Of a stretch of 43,449 nucleotides of DNA, positions 33,176-41,524 are shown piece after piece. Positions within the stretch are counted from its first letter, which is position 1. Each line of letters begins with the position of its first letter. Under the pieces are notes generated by a model. That model saw nothing but the letters and a program-made list of their open reading frames with translations. It searched no databases and was not told where the DNA came from. Made by a program: the position numbers and the translations under genes. This stretch comes from Crocinitomicaceae bacterium (lineage in GTDB: Bacteria; Bacteroidota; Bacteroidia; Flavobacteriales_D; Crocinitomicaceae): positions 1-43,449 of the forward strand of contig JAGQYP010000030.1 in NCBI GenBank assembly GCA_020436025.1. The letters are read 5' to 3'.

Positions 33176-34465
33176 CTGAAGCGAAAAAAAGGCATAGCTC
33201 TCTTACTTTTACTGGTTCTTGTATCAGATGTCTATCTTTATTTTCCAGTCAAATTATTGTTGCAGCATTTCTCCGATTTTGGAATAAAGATTTGGTATTC
33301 TCAGTACATTTTGCTGACACTGGTAACGGTTTATGCCATCATCCAATTTTACTTTATCAAACCACTGAAAGCCCGATTTCAAAACGTGATGGTTTCGATT
33401 ATTGTGACTTATTTCTCAGTCAAATTTTTGTTTTTGATTGGAGCTTTTGTGATCGATCTGGTTTTGTTTCAAATGCAATTATCACAGAAGGGTTTAGCAC
33501 ATTTTCCAGCAGAGACGGTTGAAAATGGAGGGCAATTTTTATGGTTGATTTTAGGATTGTCTTTTATCCCAGTTGTCTTTTTGTTTGGTGGCATTATTTC
33601 TGGAGGAATTCGAATCAAAAAGGAGTTTGTCGAAATCTACATTCGGGACCTCCCAGAATCTCTTGAAGGTTTTAAAATAGTGCAATTGTCGGATATTCAC
33701 CTGGGAAGTTTTTTCAGAAGAAGTCGCGTTGCCCATGGAGTAGATCTCATAAATGAAGAAGAGCCAGATTTGATTTGCGTGACAGGAGATTTAGTCAATT
33801 TTAGGTCTGATGAATTACAGGGATTTGAAAATATCTTAAATCGATTGAAAGCGAAGCATGGTGTTTATTCTGTGCTTGGAAACCACGATTATGGCGATTA
33901 TACCAATTGGCCTACAGAACAATTGCATCAGGACGATATTGAGAACATGAAATTGGGTCAGCAACTCATGGGTTGGGATCTTTTGCTGAATGAACACCGA
34001 GTTTTGACACAGGATAATTCGAAAATTGGTTTAGTTGGAGTAGAAAACTGGGGAAAAGGATTTAGACAATCGGGCGATTTTGATCAAGCCATCCAAGGCA
34101 TGCCCGAAGTAAATGTGACAATTTTAATGTCTCACGATCCATCCCATTTCACGAAAGTTGTACAAGAGCATCCGAGAAAAATGCATTTGACTCTAGCAGG
34201 TCATACCCATGGTTTTCAGATGGGAGTGGAGAATAGATATGTGAAGATTTCACCGGCTCGATTCAAATACAAATACTGGGGTGGATTGTACGAAGAAAAC
34301 GATCGCTATTTGTACGTGAACCGAGGGTTTGGCTTTTTAGGTTATCCTGGAAGAATTGGAATTCCGAGTGAAATCACCGTTTTAACCTTAACTTCGCATT
34401 CGCACAAGAAATTTGAAAAGTCGAGTCAGAAAATTCGTCATAATGTGGCGAAGAAGAGGGAGTGA
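33176..34465 (+). CDS. Membrane-anchored metallophosphoesterase, probable non-ATG start
   Basis: The catalytic domain has QLSDIHLG, VTGDLVNF, VLGNHDYGDY, MSHDPS and LAGHTHGFQMG, all metal ligands of calcineurin-type phosphoesterases. The N-terminal third has several membrane segments. The first conventional start is TTG 33257, but the frame stays open to 33164 and encodes KRKKGIALLLLLVLVSDVYL, a convincing basic plus hydrophobic N-terminus that family members share. The best candidate start is CTG at 33176, giving 429 aa; use of CTG is inference. The stop overlaps the next gene's GTG start (GTGA). Confidence 0.8.
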   Translation: MKRKKGIALLLLLVLVSDVYLYFPVKLLLQHFSDFGIKIWYSQYILLTLVTVYAIIQFYFIKPLKARFQNVMVSIIVTYFSVKFLFLIGAFVIDLVLFQMQLSQKGLAHFPAETVENGGQFLWLILGLSFIPVVFLFGGIISGGIRIKKEFVEIYIRDLPESLEGFKIVQLSDIHLGSFFRRSRVAHGVDLINEEEPDLICVTGDLVNFRSDELQGFENILNRLKAKHGVYSVLGNHDYGDYTNWPTEQLHQDDIENMKLGQQLMGWDLLLNEHRVLTQDNSKIGLVGVENWGKGFRQSGDFDQAIQGMPEVNVTILMSHDPSHFTKVVQEHPRKMHLTLAGHTHGFQMGVENRYVKISPARFKYKYWGGLYEENDRYLYVNRGFGFLGYPGRIGIPSEITVLTLTSHSHKKFEKSSQKIRHNVAKKRE

Positions 34466-35784
34466 AGCACATTGTCATCATAGGAAACGGAATTTCAGGA
34501 ATCACTGCCGCAAGGTATATTCGGAAGAACAGTGATGCTCAAATCACCATTATTTCGGCAGAATCCCAGTATTTTTTCTCCAGAACAGCTTTAATGTATG
34601 TTTTCATGGGGCAAGTTCGATTTGAAGACACTTACCCTTACGACCAAGACTTTTATCGGAAGAACAGATTGAATTTGGTTTTTGATCGAGTGGAATCCAT
34701 TGATTTTTCTGCAAAAACTTTAAAACTGAAGGCAACAGATTCGATTGTTTACGATGAACTGATTTTAGCAACTGGTTCAAAACCAAGAAAACTGAATATT
34801 GAAGGGGAAAAACTTGAAGGAATTCAAGGATTGTACAGTAAACAAGATTTGGAGAAGCTAGAAAACAAAAGAAATCAGATTCAAAAAGCGATTGTTTTAG
34901 GAGGAGGATTGATTGGTGTGGAGTTAGTGGAAATGCTACATTATCAGAGGGCTGAGGTCGATTTTGTTGTCAGAGAAAGTGGTTTTTGGGCTGAAGTTTT
35001 ATGTGAAAAAGAACAAAGATTTATTGAAGAACATATTCAATCCAAAGGCATCCGAATTCATTTTAACGAAGAAATAAGAAGCTTTGAGGGAGAAGGAAAA
35101 GTATGTCAAGCCTTTACAAAATCAGGAAAAAAAATCGAGATTGATTTTGCCGGAATTACAATAGGAGTAGAGCCAAATATCGAGTTTTTGAAAAATTCTG
35201 AACTCGAGTTGCAGGAAGGGATTTTAGTTGATGAAGATTTTCAGACCAACATTCCAAATGTCTATGCTATTGGCGATTGTGCCGAACATCGAAATCCAAT
35301 TCAAAACAGAAAAAAGATCGAGCAATTGTGGTACACAGGCAAACTTCAGGGAAAGCAGTTGGGAGAGAATTTAGGAAAAGGAGAAAGCCAAAAATATGAA
35401 CCCGGACCTTGGTTTAATTCTGCCAAGTTTTTCGATATCGAATTTCAGAATTATGGATTTGTTTCGAATACAAAAAAGGAAGGTCAAAGTGAATTTATTT
35501 GGAAAAAAGGCAACAAGATGTTCCGACTCCTATTTGATTCAAATACAGACGAATTTATCGGAATCAATGCCTTCAATTTAAAATTCAGACATCCGGTTTT
35601 TGATCATTGGTTGAGAAATAAAGCAGGAGTTGAAGAGGTGCTTCAAAATTTGAAAACTGCCAGTTTTGATGGGGAATTCAGTAAGAAATACGAGGAAGAA
35701 ATTGTGCGTGCTTTCAATCAAGAGATTGGCAGAAATGTGCAATTGAAGAAAAAGATGTGGTACCAAAAACTGATCAGCAAATGA
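34462..35784 (+). CDS. NAD(P)/FAD-dependent oxidoreductase
   Basis: This 440-aa flavoprotein of the pyridine-nucleotide-disulfide reductase type has IVIIGNGISGITAAR (FAD ADP-binding), ILATGSKPR, a second dinucleotide fold IVLGGGLIGVELVE (NAD(P)H) and YAIGDCAEH (FAD). There is no redox-active CxxC, so the electron acceptor is another protein or a quinone. It starts with GTG overlapping the phosphoesterase stop, and its end overlaps the polyferredoxin gene (ATGA at 35781). The pairing suggests NAD(P)H-to-FeS electron transfer. Confidence 0.87.
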   Translation: MKHIVIIGNGISGITAARYIRKNSDAQITIISAESQYFFSRTALMYVFMGQVRFEDTYPYDQDFYRKNRLNLVFDRVESIDFSAKTLKLKATDSIVYDELILATGSKPRKLNIEGEKLEGIQGLYSKQDLEKLENKRNQIQKAIVLGGGLIGVELVEMLHYQRAEVDFVVRESGFWAEVLCEKEQRFIEEHIQSKGIRIHFNEEIRSFEGEGKVCQAFTKSGKKIEIDFAGITIGVEPNIEFLKNSELELQEGILVDEDFQTNIPNVYAIGDCAEHRNPIQNRKKIEQLWYTGKLQGKQLGENLGKGESQKYEPGPWFNSAKFFDIEFQNYGFVSNTKKEGQSEFIWKKGNKMFRLLFDSNTDEFIGINAFNLKFRHPVFDHWLRNKAGVEEVLQNLKTASFDGEFSKKYEEEIVRAFNQEIGRNVQLKKKMWYQKLISK

Positions 35785-37184
35785 GAAAGTTAGGTTGGAT
35801 ACTGGTATTTGTTGCCATCGGAATTTTCATTTCGACTTTGTTTTTGAATCATTACACGGTTCTTGGAAAAGTATTTCCCGGTAAAAGTCAAATTCTACAG
35901 ATGATCGATTTAGGGGTGCAGGATGATCAAAAATCCATTTCAACATCTGAATTGAGAAGCATGAAATTTGCAATGGTTAAACAAATGAGTGATGGACCAG
36001 TAAAAAAGCATCCCATTTCATTTTTCATGCTCACTTTTGGATTAGCAGCCCTTGGATCCATTTTGATTTTCATTGAATCCTTCAAGAAGTCTGCTTCGGA
36101 GCAAAATCTGGGAGTTTTTCACCAAAAATTGACCAGTCGAAAATGGCCAGCATATTTGTTATTACTGGCATTGGTTGCATTCTATGTATTACTTTATTGG
36201 TTTCCTTATTATCTGGTGGAGTGGACAATTTTGGTTGATCCCATCGCACAATTATTCAATTCGGAAGGACAAGCCTCACATTGGTTTTTGTATGGATTCA
36301 TGTACAGTTATATCATGACCTTACTCGGCATCCGAATGTTGATTAAATACCGACACAACAATTACCAAATCATCAGAACGATCACGGTTTGGTTTTTTCA
36401 GATCGTTTTTGCTTTTACAATTCCTGAGATTCTGGCAAGTTTAAATGGTAGTTGGGCGGCAATCGATCTTAAAAATATGTGGCCACTGGACTATGATTTT
36501 TTCAATAATGGCGGATTGATCACTTACGCAACCGAAAGTCAGCCTGTGATGGTCAATGGTGGCGGACTCGGACTCGGATTTTTAATTTGGGGAATTGTTT
36601 TGTTTGCTGTTTTAGTACCCATTCTAGTCTATTTTTTTGGGAAAAGATGGTACTGCAGTTGGGTTTGCGGATGCGGTGGTTTGGCCGAAACACTGGGAGA
36701 TGCATTCAGACATTTATCCGACAATTCACTAAAAGCCTGGAAAATCGAAAGATGGATGGTGCACAGTGTATTGGTTTTAGCCATTCTCATGACCATTTTA
36801 ACCCTTTTCACCATGTTTACAGGAGTTTGGGGAGTAACAGGATTTATTCAGGAATGGTATGGTTTCTTGATCGGTTCTGTCTTTGCGGGAGTAATCGGAA
36901 CAGGTTTCTATCCCGTCTTCGGCAACCGTGTTTGGTGCCGATTTGGTTGTCCGCTTGCCGCCTACATGGGCATTATCCAAAGATTCAAATCCAGATTCAG
37001 AGTCACCGTAAATGGGGATCAATGTATTTCTTGTGGAAACTGCTCCACCCATTGCGAAATGGGAATCGACGTCAAAGCCTACGCTCAGAAAGGACAAGAC
37101 ATTCAAAGAGCTTCCTGTGTGGGTTGTGGTATTTGCGAGGAGGTTTGTCCGAGAGGAGTTTTGAAGCTTGAAAACAAGAAATAA
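35781..37184 (+). CDS. NapH/NosR-like 4Fe-4S polyferredoxin membrane protein
   Basis: This protein of about 467 aa has roughly eight membrane helices and two cytoplasmic iron-sulfur regions. Cys motifs visible are YCSWVCGCGG and WCRFGCPLA, both typical of the NapH/NosR/CcoG group, then two 4Fe-4S ferredoxin motifs: CISCGNCSTHC and CVGCGICEEVCP. It should carry electrons between the membrane quinone pool and soluble partners. I chose ATG 35781, which overlaps the flavoprotein stop; a GTG at 35757 is possible. No nitrate, nitrous oxide or cytochrome oxidase genes lie near, so the terminal acceptor is unknown. Confidence 0.85.
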   Translation: MRKLGWILVFVAIGIFISTLFLNHYTVLGKVFPGKSQILQMIDLGVQDDQKSISTSELRSMKFAMVKQMSDGPVKKHPISFFMLTFGLAALGSILIFIESFKKSASEQNLGVFHQKLTSRKWPAYLLLLALVAFYVLLYWFPYYLVEWTILVDPIAQLFNSEGQASHWFLYGFMYSYIMTLLGIRMLIKYRHNNYQIIRTITVWFFQIVFAFTIPEILASLNGSWAAIDLKNMWPLDYDFFNNGGLITYATESQPVMVNGGGLGLGFLIWGIVLFAVLVPILVYFFGKRWYCSWVCGCGGLAETLGDAFRHLSDNSLKAWKIERWMVHSVLVLAILMTILTLFTMFTGVWGVTGFIQEWYGFLIGSVFAGVIGTGFYPVFGNRVWCRFGCPLAAYMGIIQRFKSRFRVTVNGDQCISCGNCSTHCEMGIDVKAYAQKGQDIQRASCVGCGICEEVCPRGVLKLENKK

Positions 37185-37285
37185 TTCGGAATGCGAAATT
37201 TGGAATGCAAAGTGCAAAGTGCAAAGTGCAAAATGCAATATCATAAAGTCATGAGTCATAAATCATACAATCATAAATCAAAAAA
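37184..37285. repeat. Heptad array after the polyferredoxin gene
   Basis: In 7-bp register starting at the last base of the stop codon: ATTCGGA, ATGCGAA, ATTTGGA, ATGCAAA, GTGCAAA three times, ATGCAAT, ATCATAA, AGTCATG, AGTCATA, AATCATA. The register then drifts through ATCATAA words towards the convergent DUF1697 gene. Confidence 0.9.
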
Positions 37286-37293
37286 ATCCTAAA

Positions 37294-37812
37294 TCACCCT
37301 TGCCTCAATAAATCAACCAACTTCCCACATGTATTCAAATTTCGCATTGTTGAAACCACATTCATTTTCTTTTCAATAACTGCATTCGATAATTTCGATT
37401 TTCCCATTCCGCTAGGGTAGAATAAGTAGATACAATTTTCGCCAATCGCGTATTTTTCGTCCACCACGCCAGGCAAATCCATTATTTCAGGAGTTGTATT
37501 CAAGAAACCAATTGCCACTTTTTTCGGATCTTCATTTTTGTAGGGATTGGCTTCCATCACTTTCTCCAAATAAGCCAAATCAAAAGTAACCACCGGAGCC
37601 TGTACATCAAATTCGCTATCTAAAACGTTCCTAATAATTTCCCCTCCATACTCTTGCTCTTGCTCACTACTAAACAAAATGTTTCCCGATTGAATATAAG
37701 TCTGCACCTCTTTTAGTCCAGCCTTCTCCAAAGCAGTTCGTAATTCCGCCATTTTGACGATATTCTTACCGGAGACATTGATTCCGCGGATGAGTGATGC
37801 GTAGTTATTCAT
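37294..37812 (-). CDS. DUF1697 domain protein
   Basis: This 172-aa cytoplasmic protein has the DUF1697 signature: YASLIRGINVSGKNIVKMAE at the start, LKEVQTYIQSGNILFSS, and a C-terminal SGMGKSKLSNAVIEKKMNV. The biochemical function of the family is not established. It stands alone, flanked on both sides by heptad arrays. Confidence 0.9.
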   Translation of the reverse strand: MNNYASLIRGINVSGKNIVKMAELRTALEKAGLKEVQTYIQSGNILFSSEQEQEYGGEIIRNVLDSEFDVQAPVVTFDLAYLEKVMEANPYKNEDPKKVAIGFLNTTPEIMDLPGVVDEKYAIGENCIYLFYPSGMGKSKLSNAVIEKKMNVVSTMRNLNTCGKLVDLLRQG

Positions 37813-37818
37813 ATTTTG

Positions 37819-37985
<167 letters not shown>

Positions 37986-37987
37986 AC

Positions 37988-37995
37988 TAAATTTG
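37988..37995 (+). promoter_or_regulatory. -7 promoter box for the YigZ gene
   Basis: TAAATTTG matches TAnnTTTG, 16 bases before the TTG start at 38012. Confidence 0.55.
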
Positions 37996-38011
37996 CCCGA
38001 AATGTAAGGAT

Positions 38012-38620
38012 TTGAATCCGACTTATAAAACCATATCAAAAGCTTCTGAAGGACTTTATAAAGAGAAAGGATCGAAGTTTATTGGAATAGCGATTCCGGT
38101 GAAGTCGGAGGAGCAGATCAAGGAACATTTGGAGGAGATCAAAAAGCAGTACCATGATGCACGACACCACTGTTACGCTTGGATGCTGGGTTATGATCGC
38201 AATCAGTTTCGTGCCAATGATGATGGTGAACCCTCGAATTCGGCTGGGAAACCTATTTTGGGTCAGATCGAATCTTTTGAACTCACCAATGTTTTAATTG
38301 TTGTTGTTCGGTATTTTGGAGGAACCAAATTGGGGGTTGGTGGTTTGATTACGGCGTACAAAATAGCAGCTAAAGAAGCCTTGGACAATGCGGATATCTT
38401 TGAAGATACGGTCAAACAAGGCATTGAATTTACTTGTGATTATGCCGACATGCCGCATGTGATGAATTTGATCAAAGAGAATCAGTTTGAGATCGTGAAA
38501 CAAGAAATGGAAGCAAATTGTACATTGGGTGTGGAAATTGAAATGGATCAAATAGAGTTTTTAAAAGCCAAACTGAGCGAATTTAAGAGTGTAGAATTGA
38601 CAAAAGACGAAATACTATAA
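38012..38620 (+). CDS. YigZ/IMPACT family protein
   Basis: This 202-aa protein has the conserved N-terminal domain (EGLYKEKGSKFIGIAIPV, DARHHCYAW, RANDDGEPSNSAGKPILGQI, VVRYFGGTKLGVGGLI) and the smaller C-terminal domain of the family, which is linked to translation control in eukaryotes and is uncharacterised in bacteria. TTG 38012 is the only usable start, because no ATG or GTG lies ahead of the conserved domain. Its stop shares one base with the downstream peptidase start (TAATG). Confidence 0.9.
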   Translation: MNPTYKTISKASEGLYKEKGSKFIGIAIPVKSEEQIKEHLEEIKKQYHDARHHCYAWMLGYDRNQFRANDDGEPSNSAGKPILGQIESFELTNVLIVVVRYFGGTKLGVGGLITAYKIAAKEALDNADIFEDTVKQGIEFTCDYADMPHVMNLIKENQFEIVKQEMEANCTLGVEIEMDQIEFLKAKLSEFKSVELTKDEIL

Positions 38621-39543
38621 TGGAATTATTAAAAAAATTAGTGGAGGTTCAAGGAGTTTCGGGAGACGAAAGCCGAATCAAAGAGTTTGTTTTGAACTAT
38701 GTTAATGAGCATTCTGCGAATTGGGAAGTCCAACCAAAAATAGTTGAAGGCGAAGAGTTTCAGGATTGTTTGATTTTGGTTTTTGGAAAACCACGAACTG
38801 CTATTTATGCCCACTTGGATACGATTGGTTACACTACAGGATATGAAAAGGAACTCATCAAAGTAGGCGGACCCAAAATTATCGACGGGAAAGAATTGGT
38901 GGGAGAAGATTCCAAAGGAAAAATCGAAACAGAATTGATGGTTTTGGAAGATGACCATGACGGAATGAAGATTCAATATGTGTTTGACAGAGAAATTGAT
39001 CGCGGAACCTGTTTATCGTTCAAACCCAATTTCAGAGAAACAGAAGAATATGTGCAATCGCCTTATATGGACAATCGTTTGGGAGTCTATGTAGCTTTGC
39101 TAGTAGCCGAAACCATGGAAAATGGAGCCATTGTTTTCTCAACCTACGAAGAACATGGAGGAGGAAGTGTGGCATTTTGTGCCAAATACCTTTTCGAAGA
39201 ATACGGTTGCAGACAAGCGTTGATTTCAGATATTACCTGGGTCACTAATGGAGTCAAACACAATGGAGGAGTAGCCATTTCCATGAGAGATTCCGGTATT
39301 CCAAGAAAGAAATATTTAGATAGAATAATTAGTATCGCCAGAGCCTCTGATATCAAATTTCAACTAGAAGTAGAGAGTGCAGGAGGAAGCGACGGAACAG
39401 CTTTACAAAGATCCTATTTACCCATAGACTGGTGTTTCATCGGAGCCCCGGAAGACCACGTTCATTCCCCAGATGAGATTGTACATAAGTCGGATATTGA
39501 GTCGATGATAGCGATGTATGAGTTATTGATGAAACAACTTTGA
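38620..39543 (+). CDS. M42/M28-like metallo-aminopeptidase
   Basis: This 307-aa cytoplasmic peptidase has AIYAHLDTIGY (metal His/Asp), YMDNRLGVYVALLVAE (bridging Asp), STYEEHGGGSVAF (catalytic Glu pair), and GGSDGTAL with DHVHSPDEIVHKSD near the end. These are the metal and catalytic positions of M42-type aminopeptidases, although the chain is slightly short for the family. It is coupled to the YigZ gene. Confidence 0.87.
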   Translation: MELLKKLVEVQGVSGDESRIKEFVLNYVNEHSANWEVQPKIVEGEEFQDCLILVFGKPRTAIYAHLDTIGYTTGYEKELIKVGGPKIIDGKELVGEDSKGKIETELMVLEDDHDGMKIQYVFDREIDRGTCLSFKPNFRETEEYVQSPYMDNRLGVYVALLVAETMENGAIVFSTYEEHGGGSVAFCAKYLFEEYGCRQALISDITWVTNGVKHNGGVAISMRDSGIPRKKYLDRIISIARASDIKFQLEVESAGGSDGTALQRSYLPIDWCFIGAPEDHVHSPDEIVHKSDIESMIAMYELLMKQL

Positions 39544-39545
39544 TA

Positions 39546-39640
39546 ATGCAAAATTAAAAGTGCAAAGTGCAAAATTGTAACATAATTGTCATGAGTCATG
39601 AATCAATCCGTCATAAATCAATCATTCATAAATCCAAAAT
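39546..39640. repeat. Heptad array after the peptidase gene
   Basis: 7-bp words in register: ATGCAAA, ATTAAAA, GTGCAAA twice, ATTGTAA, CATAATT, GTCATGA twice, then drifting ATCAATC, CGTCATA and ATTCATA words. It lies between the peptidase stop and the cysE promoter. Confidence 0.88.
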
Positions 39641-39661
39641 CCCAATTTTTCAACCCACAAG

Positions 39662-39691
39662 TTGACGAAAACAAAAAATCAATTACCTTTG
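39662..39691 (+). promoter_or_regulatory. Promoter of the cysE-cysM leader
   Basis: TTG (39662-39664), 19 bases, then TACCTTTG (39684-39691) match the Bacteroidota -33/-7 pattern. Transcription is expected to start near 39697, some 11 bases before the leader peptide ATG and 180 bases before cysE. Confidence 0.75.
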
Positions 39692-39707
39692 TGCCAACGA
39701 AAAGAAA

Positions 39708-39782
39708 ATGAACGCTTTAAAATTAAATACATGTTGTCTATGTTTTTGTTCCCCCCGAACAGAGGCAAAACGCTGTATTTAA
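39708..39782 (+). CDS. Cys-rich leader peptide (24 aa) of the cysE-cysM attenuator
   Basis: The open frame begins MNALKLNTCCLCFCSP and ends with KRCI and TAA at 39780-39782. Five of 24 codons are Cys (TGT at 39732, 39735, 39741, 39747 and 39774), four of them within six codons. It is too short for normal gene finding. It lies between a good promoter and an intrinsic terminator, directly ahead of the cysteine biosynthesis genes. The product itself is unlikely to have a function; its translation should sense Cys-tRNA supply. Confidence 0.82.
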   Translation: MNALKLNTCCLCFCSPRTEAKRCI

Positions 39783-39833
39783 TTTTTTTTAAAAGATTAT
39801 TATATATCAAGAGCCTCTGAGAAATCAGGGGCT
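39741..39833 (+). promoter_or_regulatory. Cysteine attenuator: protector and antiterminator elements
   Basis: Protector hairpin: TGTTTTTGTTC (39741-39751) pairs with GAACAGAGGCA (39757-39767), 11 bp with three G-U, loop CCCCC; its left arm contains the third and fourth Cys codons. Antiterminator: CAGAGGC (39760-39766) is complementary to GCCTCTG (39813-39819), the left arm of the terminator. A ribosome halted at the Cys codons would cover the left protector arm, free CAGAGGC and break the terminator. Without stalling, the protector forms and the terminator is left intact. Confidence 0.78.
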
Positions 39834-39839
39834 TTTTTT
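39812..39839 (+). terminator. Attenuator terminator ahead of cysE
   Basis: AGCCTCTGA (39812-39820) pairs with TCAGGGGCT (39825-39833) around a GAAA tetraloop, with one wobble, and runs into seven T. It lies 37 bases before the cysE start and after the leader peptide stop. Confidence 0.92.
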
Positions 39840-39876
39840 ATGCCCAAAAATTTAAAAACGAAATAAACATTGCATC

Positions 39877-40617
39877 ATGAAGTATTACAATTTGAGAATT
39901 AAAAGAGAGATCGAAGCCTTGACAGAAGATCTGTTTTATGGCTTGTTTGAAGTGGAAGTGGAAAAAGAATACCACTACGATGAAGTCAAAGCCAATTTTG
40001 TCCAAATCACTAAAAAATTAAAAATCGAGAATGGTGAAGAGATTTGGGATGCTTTCTTTTCCCAATTGGATGAGGTCAGACTGAAATTGGATAAAGACGC
40101 TGAAGCCATTGAAGCCAACGATCCCGCAGCCAAAAGTTTGGAAGAAGTTTATATGGCTTATCCGGGATTTCAAGCAATTTCCATTTATCGTATAGCCCAT
40201 GTTTTATACCAACTTAATGTGCCTATTTTACCTAGAATGATGACGGAATATGCGCATTCAGTGACGGGAACAGATATTCACCCGGGAGCCGAAATCGGAG
40301 ATTATTTTTTCATTGATCACGCAACTGGAACGGTTATCGGTGAAACTGTAGTGATTAAGAATAATGTAAAGATTTATCAGGGAGTTACTTTGGGAGCTTT
40401 CCATATTTCAAAAGGGTTGTTGGGGACGAAAAGGCATCCAACCGTGGAAGATAATGTGGTGATTTATGCAAATGCCACAATCTTGGGAGGAAATACAACG
40501 ATCGGTGCAAACAGTACAATTGGAGCGAATGTATGGATTACGGAATCGATACCGGCCAACTCCAACGTCATTCACAAATACGAAAACATCATAAAAACAA
40601 AAAATGTCGCGAGCTAA
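39877..40617 (+). CDS. cysE: Serine O-acetyltransferase
   Basis: This enzyme makes O-acetylserine from serine and acetyl-CoA, the first step in cysteine synthesis. The C-terminal left-handed beta-helix hexapeptides are clear. The catalytic IDHATGTVIGETVVI holds His148 with Asp147, and KRHPTVEDNVVI matches the second conserved His (187). The helical N-terminal domain is 100 or so residues long, as in the EpsC/plant-like group. The tail (TKNVAS) does not end in Ile, so the classical C-terminal peptide that docks into CysK is not visible. It overlaps cysM by 14 bases and is preceded by a Cys attenuator. Confidence 0.95.
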   Translation: MKYYNLRIKREIEALTEDLFYGLFEVEVEKEYHYDEVKANFVQITKKLKIENGEEIWDAFFSQLDEVRLKLDKDAEAIEANDPAAKSLEEVYMAYPGFQAISIYRIAHVLYQLNVPILPRMMTEYAHSVTGTDIHPGAEIGDYFFIDHATGTVIGETVVIKNNVKIYQGVTLGAFHISKGLLGTKRHPTVEDNVVIYANATILGGNTTIGANSTIGANVWITESIPANSNVIHKYENIIKTKNVAS

Positions 40618-41497
40618 AGGAATATTAGAATCAATAGGAAATACGCCTTTGTTGGATTTGAGTCATCTAACGGGCAATCCCAAAGTAAAATGGTTTGTCA
40701 AATTGGAAGGCAATAATCCAGGTGGATCCGTGAAAGACAGAGCTGCTTTGAACATGATTCAATCGGCAATGGACAGAGGAGAGATCCAAAAAGGTGATCG
40801 TTTGGTGGAAGCTACGAGCGGAAATACGGGGATCGCATTGGCTTTGATCGCTTCCCAACTCGGAGTAAAAATGACTTTGGTTATGCCTGAGAATTCAACG
40901 GAAGAAAGAGTGAAAACCATGCGGGCTTTTGGTGCCAAGGTGATTTTAACTTCTGCGGATAAAGGGATAGAAGGTTCACGTGATTTTGCTCTGAAAATGT
41001 CGGAAGAAGAAGGGTGTAAGATCTTGAATCAGTTTGCCAATGACGACAACTGGAAAGCCCATTTTAAAACTACCGGACCGGAAATCTGGAAGGGAACGAA
41101 AGGCAAAGTGACACATTTTGTATCTGCTATGGGAACTACGGGAACGATCATGGGAACATCTACATTCTTGAAAGGAAAGGAAAAAAAGATTCAAATTGTG
41201 GGTGTGCAGCCAACAGAAAATGCTAAAATTCCGGGTATTCGTCGTTGGCCAAAAGAGTATTTACCCGAAATTTTTGATCCGAAAAAGGTGGACCAAATTA
41301 TCGATGTTTCAGAAGAAGAAGCTCGAAATCAAAGTAGAGAATTGGCTCAAAAAGCTGGTTTGTTTGTTGGAATGAGTAGTGGAGGAGCGGCATTTGCAGC
41401 TTTGAAATTGGCTAAGGAGTTGAAAAAAGGAGTGATCGTGAGTATCGCTTGTGATCGGGGAGATCGGTATTTGTCTTCCGACTTGTTTGCCGACTAA
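40604..41497 (+). CDS. cysM: Cysteine synthase, CysM type
   Basis: This PLP enzyme joins O-acetylserine with sulfide (or thiosulfate in CysM) to form cysteine. The PLP Lys is Lys44 in GGSVKDRAAL; the substrate loop TSGNTG is at 71-76 and the phosphate loop GTTGT at 177-181. The sequence IPGIRRWPKEYLPEIFD is characteristic of CysM rather than CysK. The length of 297 is normal. The start lies inside the cysE 3' end, giving tight translational coupling under the common attenuator. Confidence 0.95.
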   Translation: MSRAKGILESIGNTPLLDLSHLTGNPKVKWFVKLEGNNPGGSVKDRAALNMIQSAMDRGEIQKGDRLVEATSGNTGIALALIASQLGVKMTLVMPENSTEERVKTMRAFGAKVILTSADKGIEGSRDFALKMSEEEGCKILNQFANDDNWKAHFKTTGPEIWKGTKGKVTHFVSAMGTTGTIMGTSTFLKGKEKKIQIVGVQPTENAKIPGIRRWPKEYLPEIFDPKKVDQIIDVSEEEARNQSRELAQKAGLFVGMSSGGAAFAALKLAKELKKGVIVSIACDRGDRYLSSDLFAD

Positions 41498-41516
41498 CTT
41501 GCTTTCCCTACCTTTG
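41486..41516 (+). promoter_or_regulatory. Promoter of the S1-domain gene
   Basis: TTTG (41486-41489), 19 bases, TACCTTTG (41509-41516): an exact match to the -33/-7 pattern. It overlaps the cysM 3' end. The -7 box ends 8 bases before ATG 41525, so the leader is almost absent. Confidence 0.75.
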
Positions 41517-41524
41517 CGGCAATT

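Noticed and set aside
36587..37171. A 194-codon plus-strand frame inside the polyferredoxin gene
   Set aside because: It lies in another frame of a gene with clear ferredoxin motifs and reads as unusual Cys/His/Arg-rich sequence.
39840..39866. A second mini-frame (MPKNLKTK) just after the attenuator terminator
   Set aside because: It begins in the T tract, has no Cys codons and no signal of its own; likely chance.
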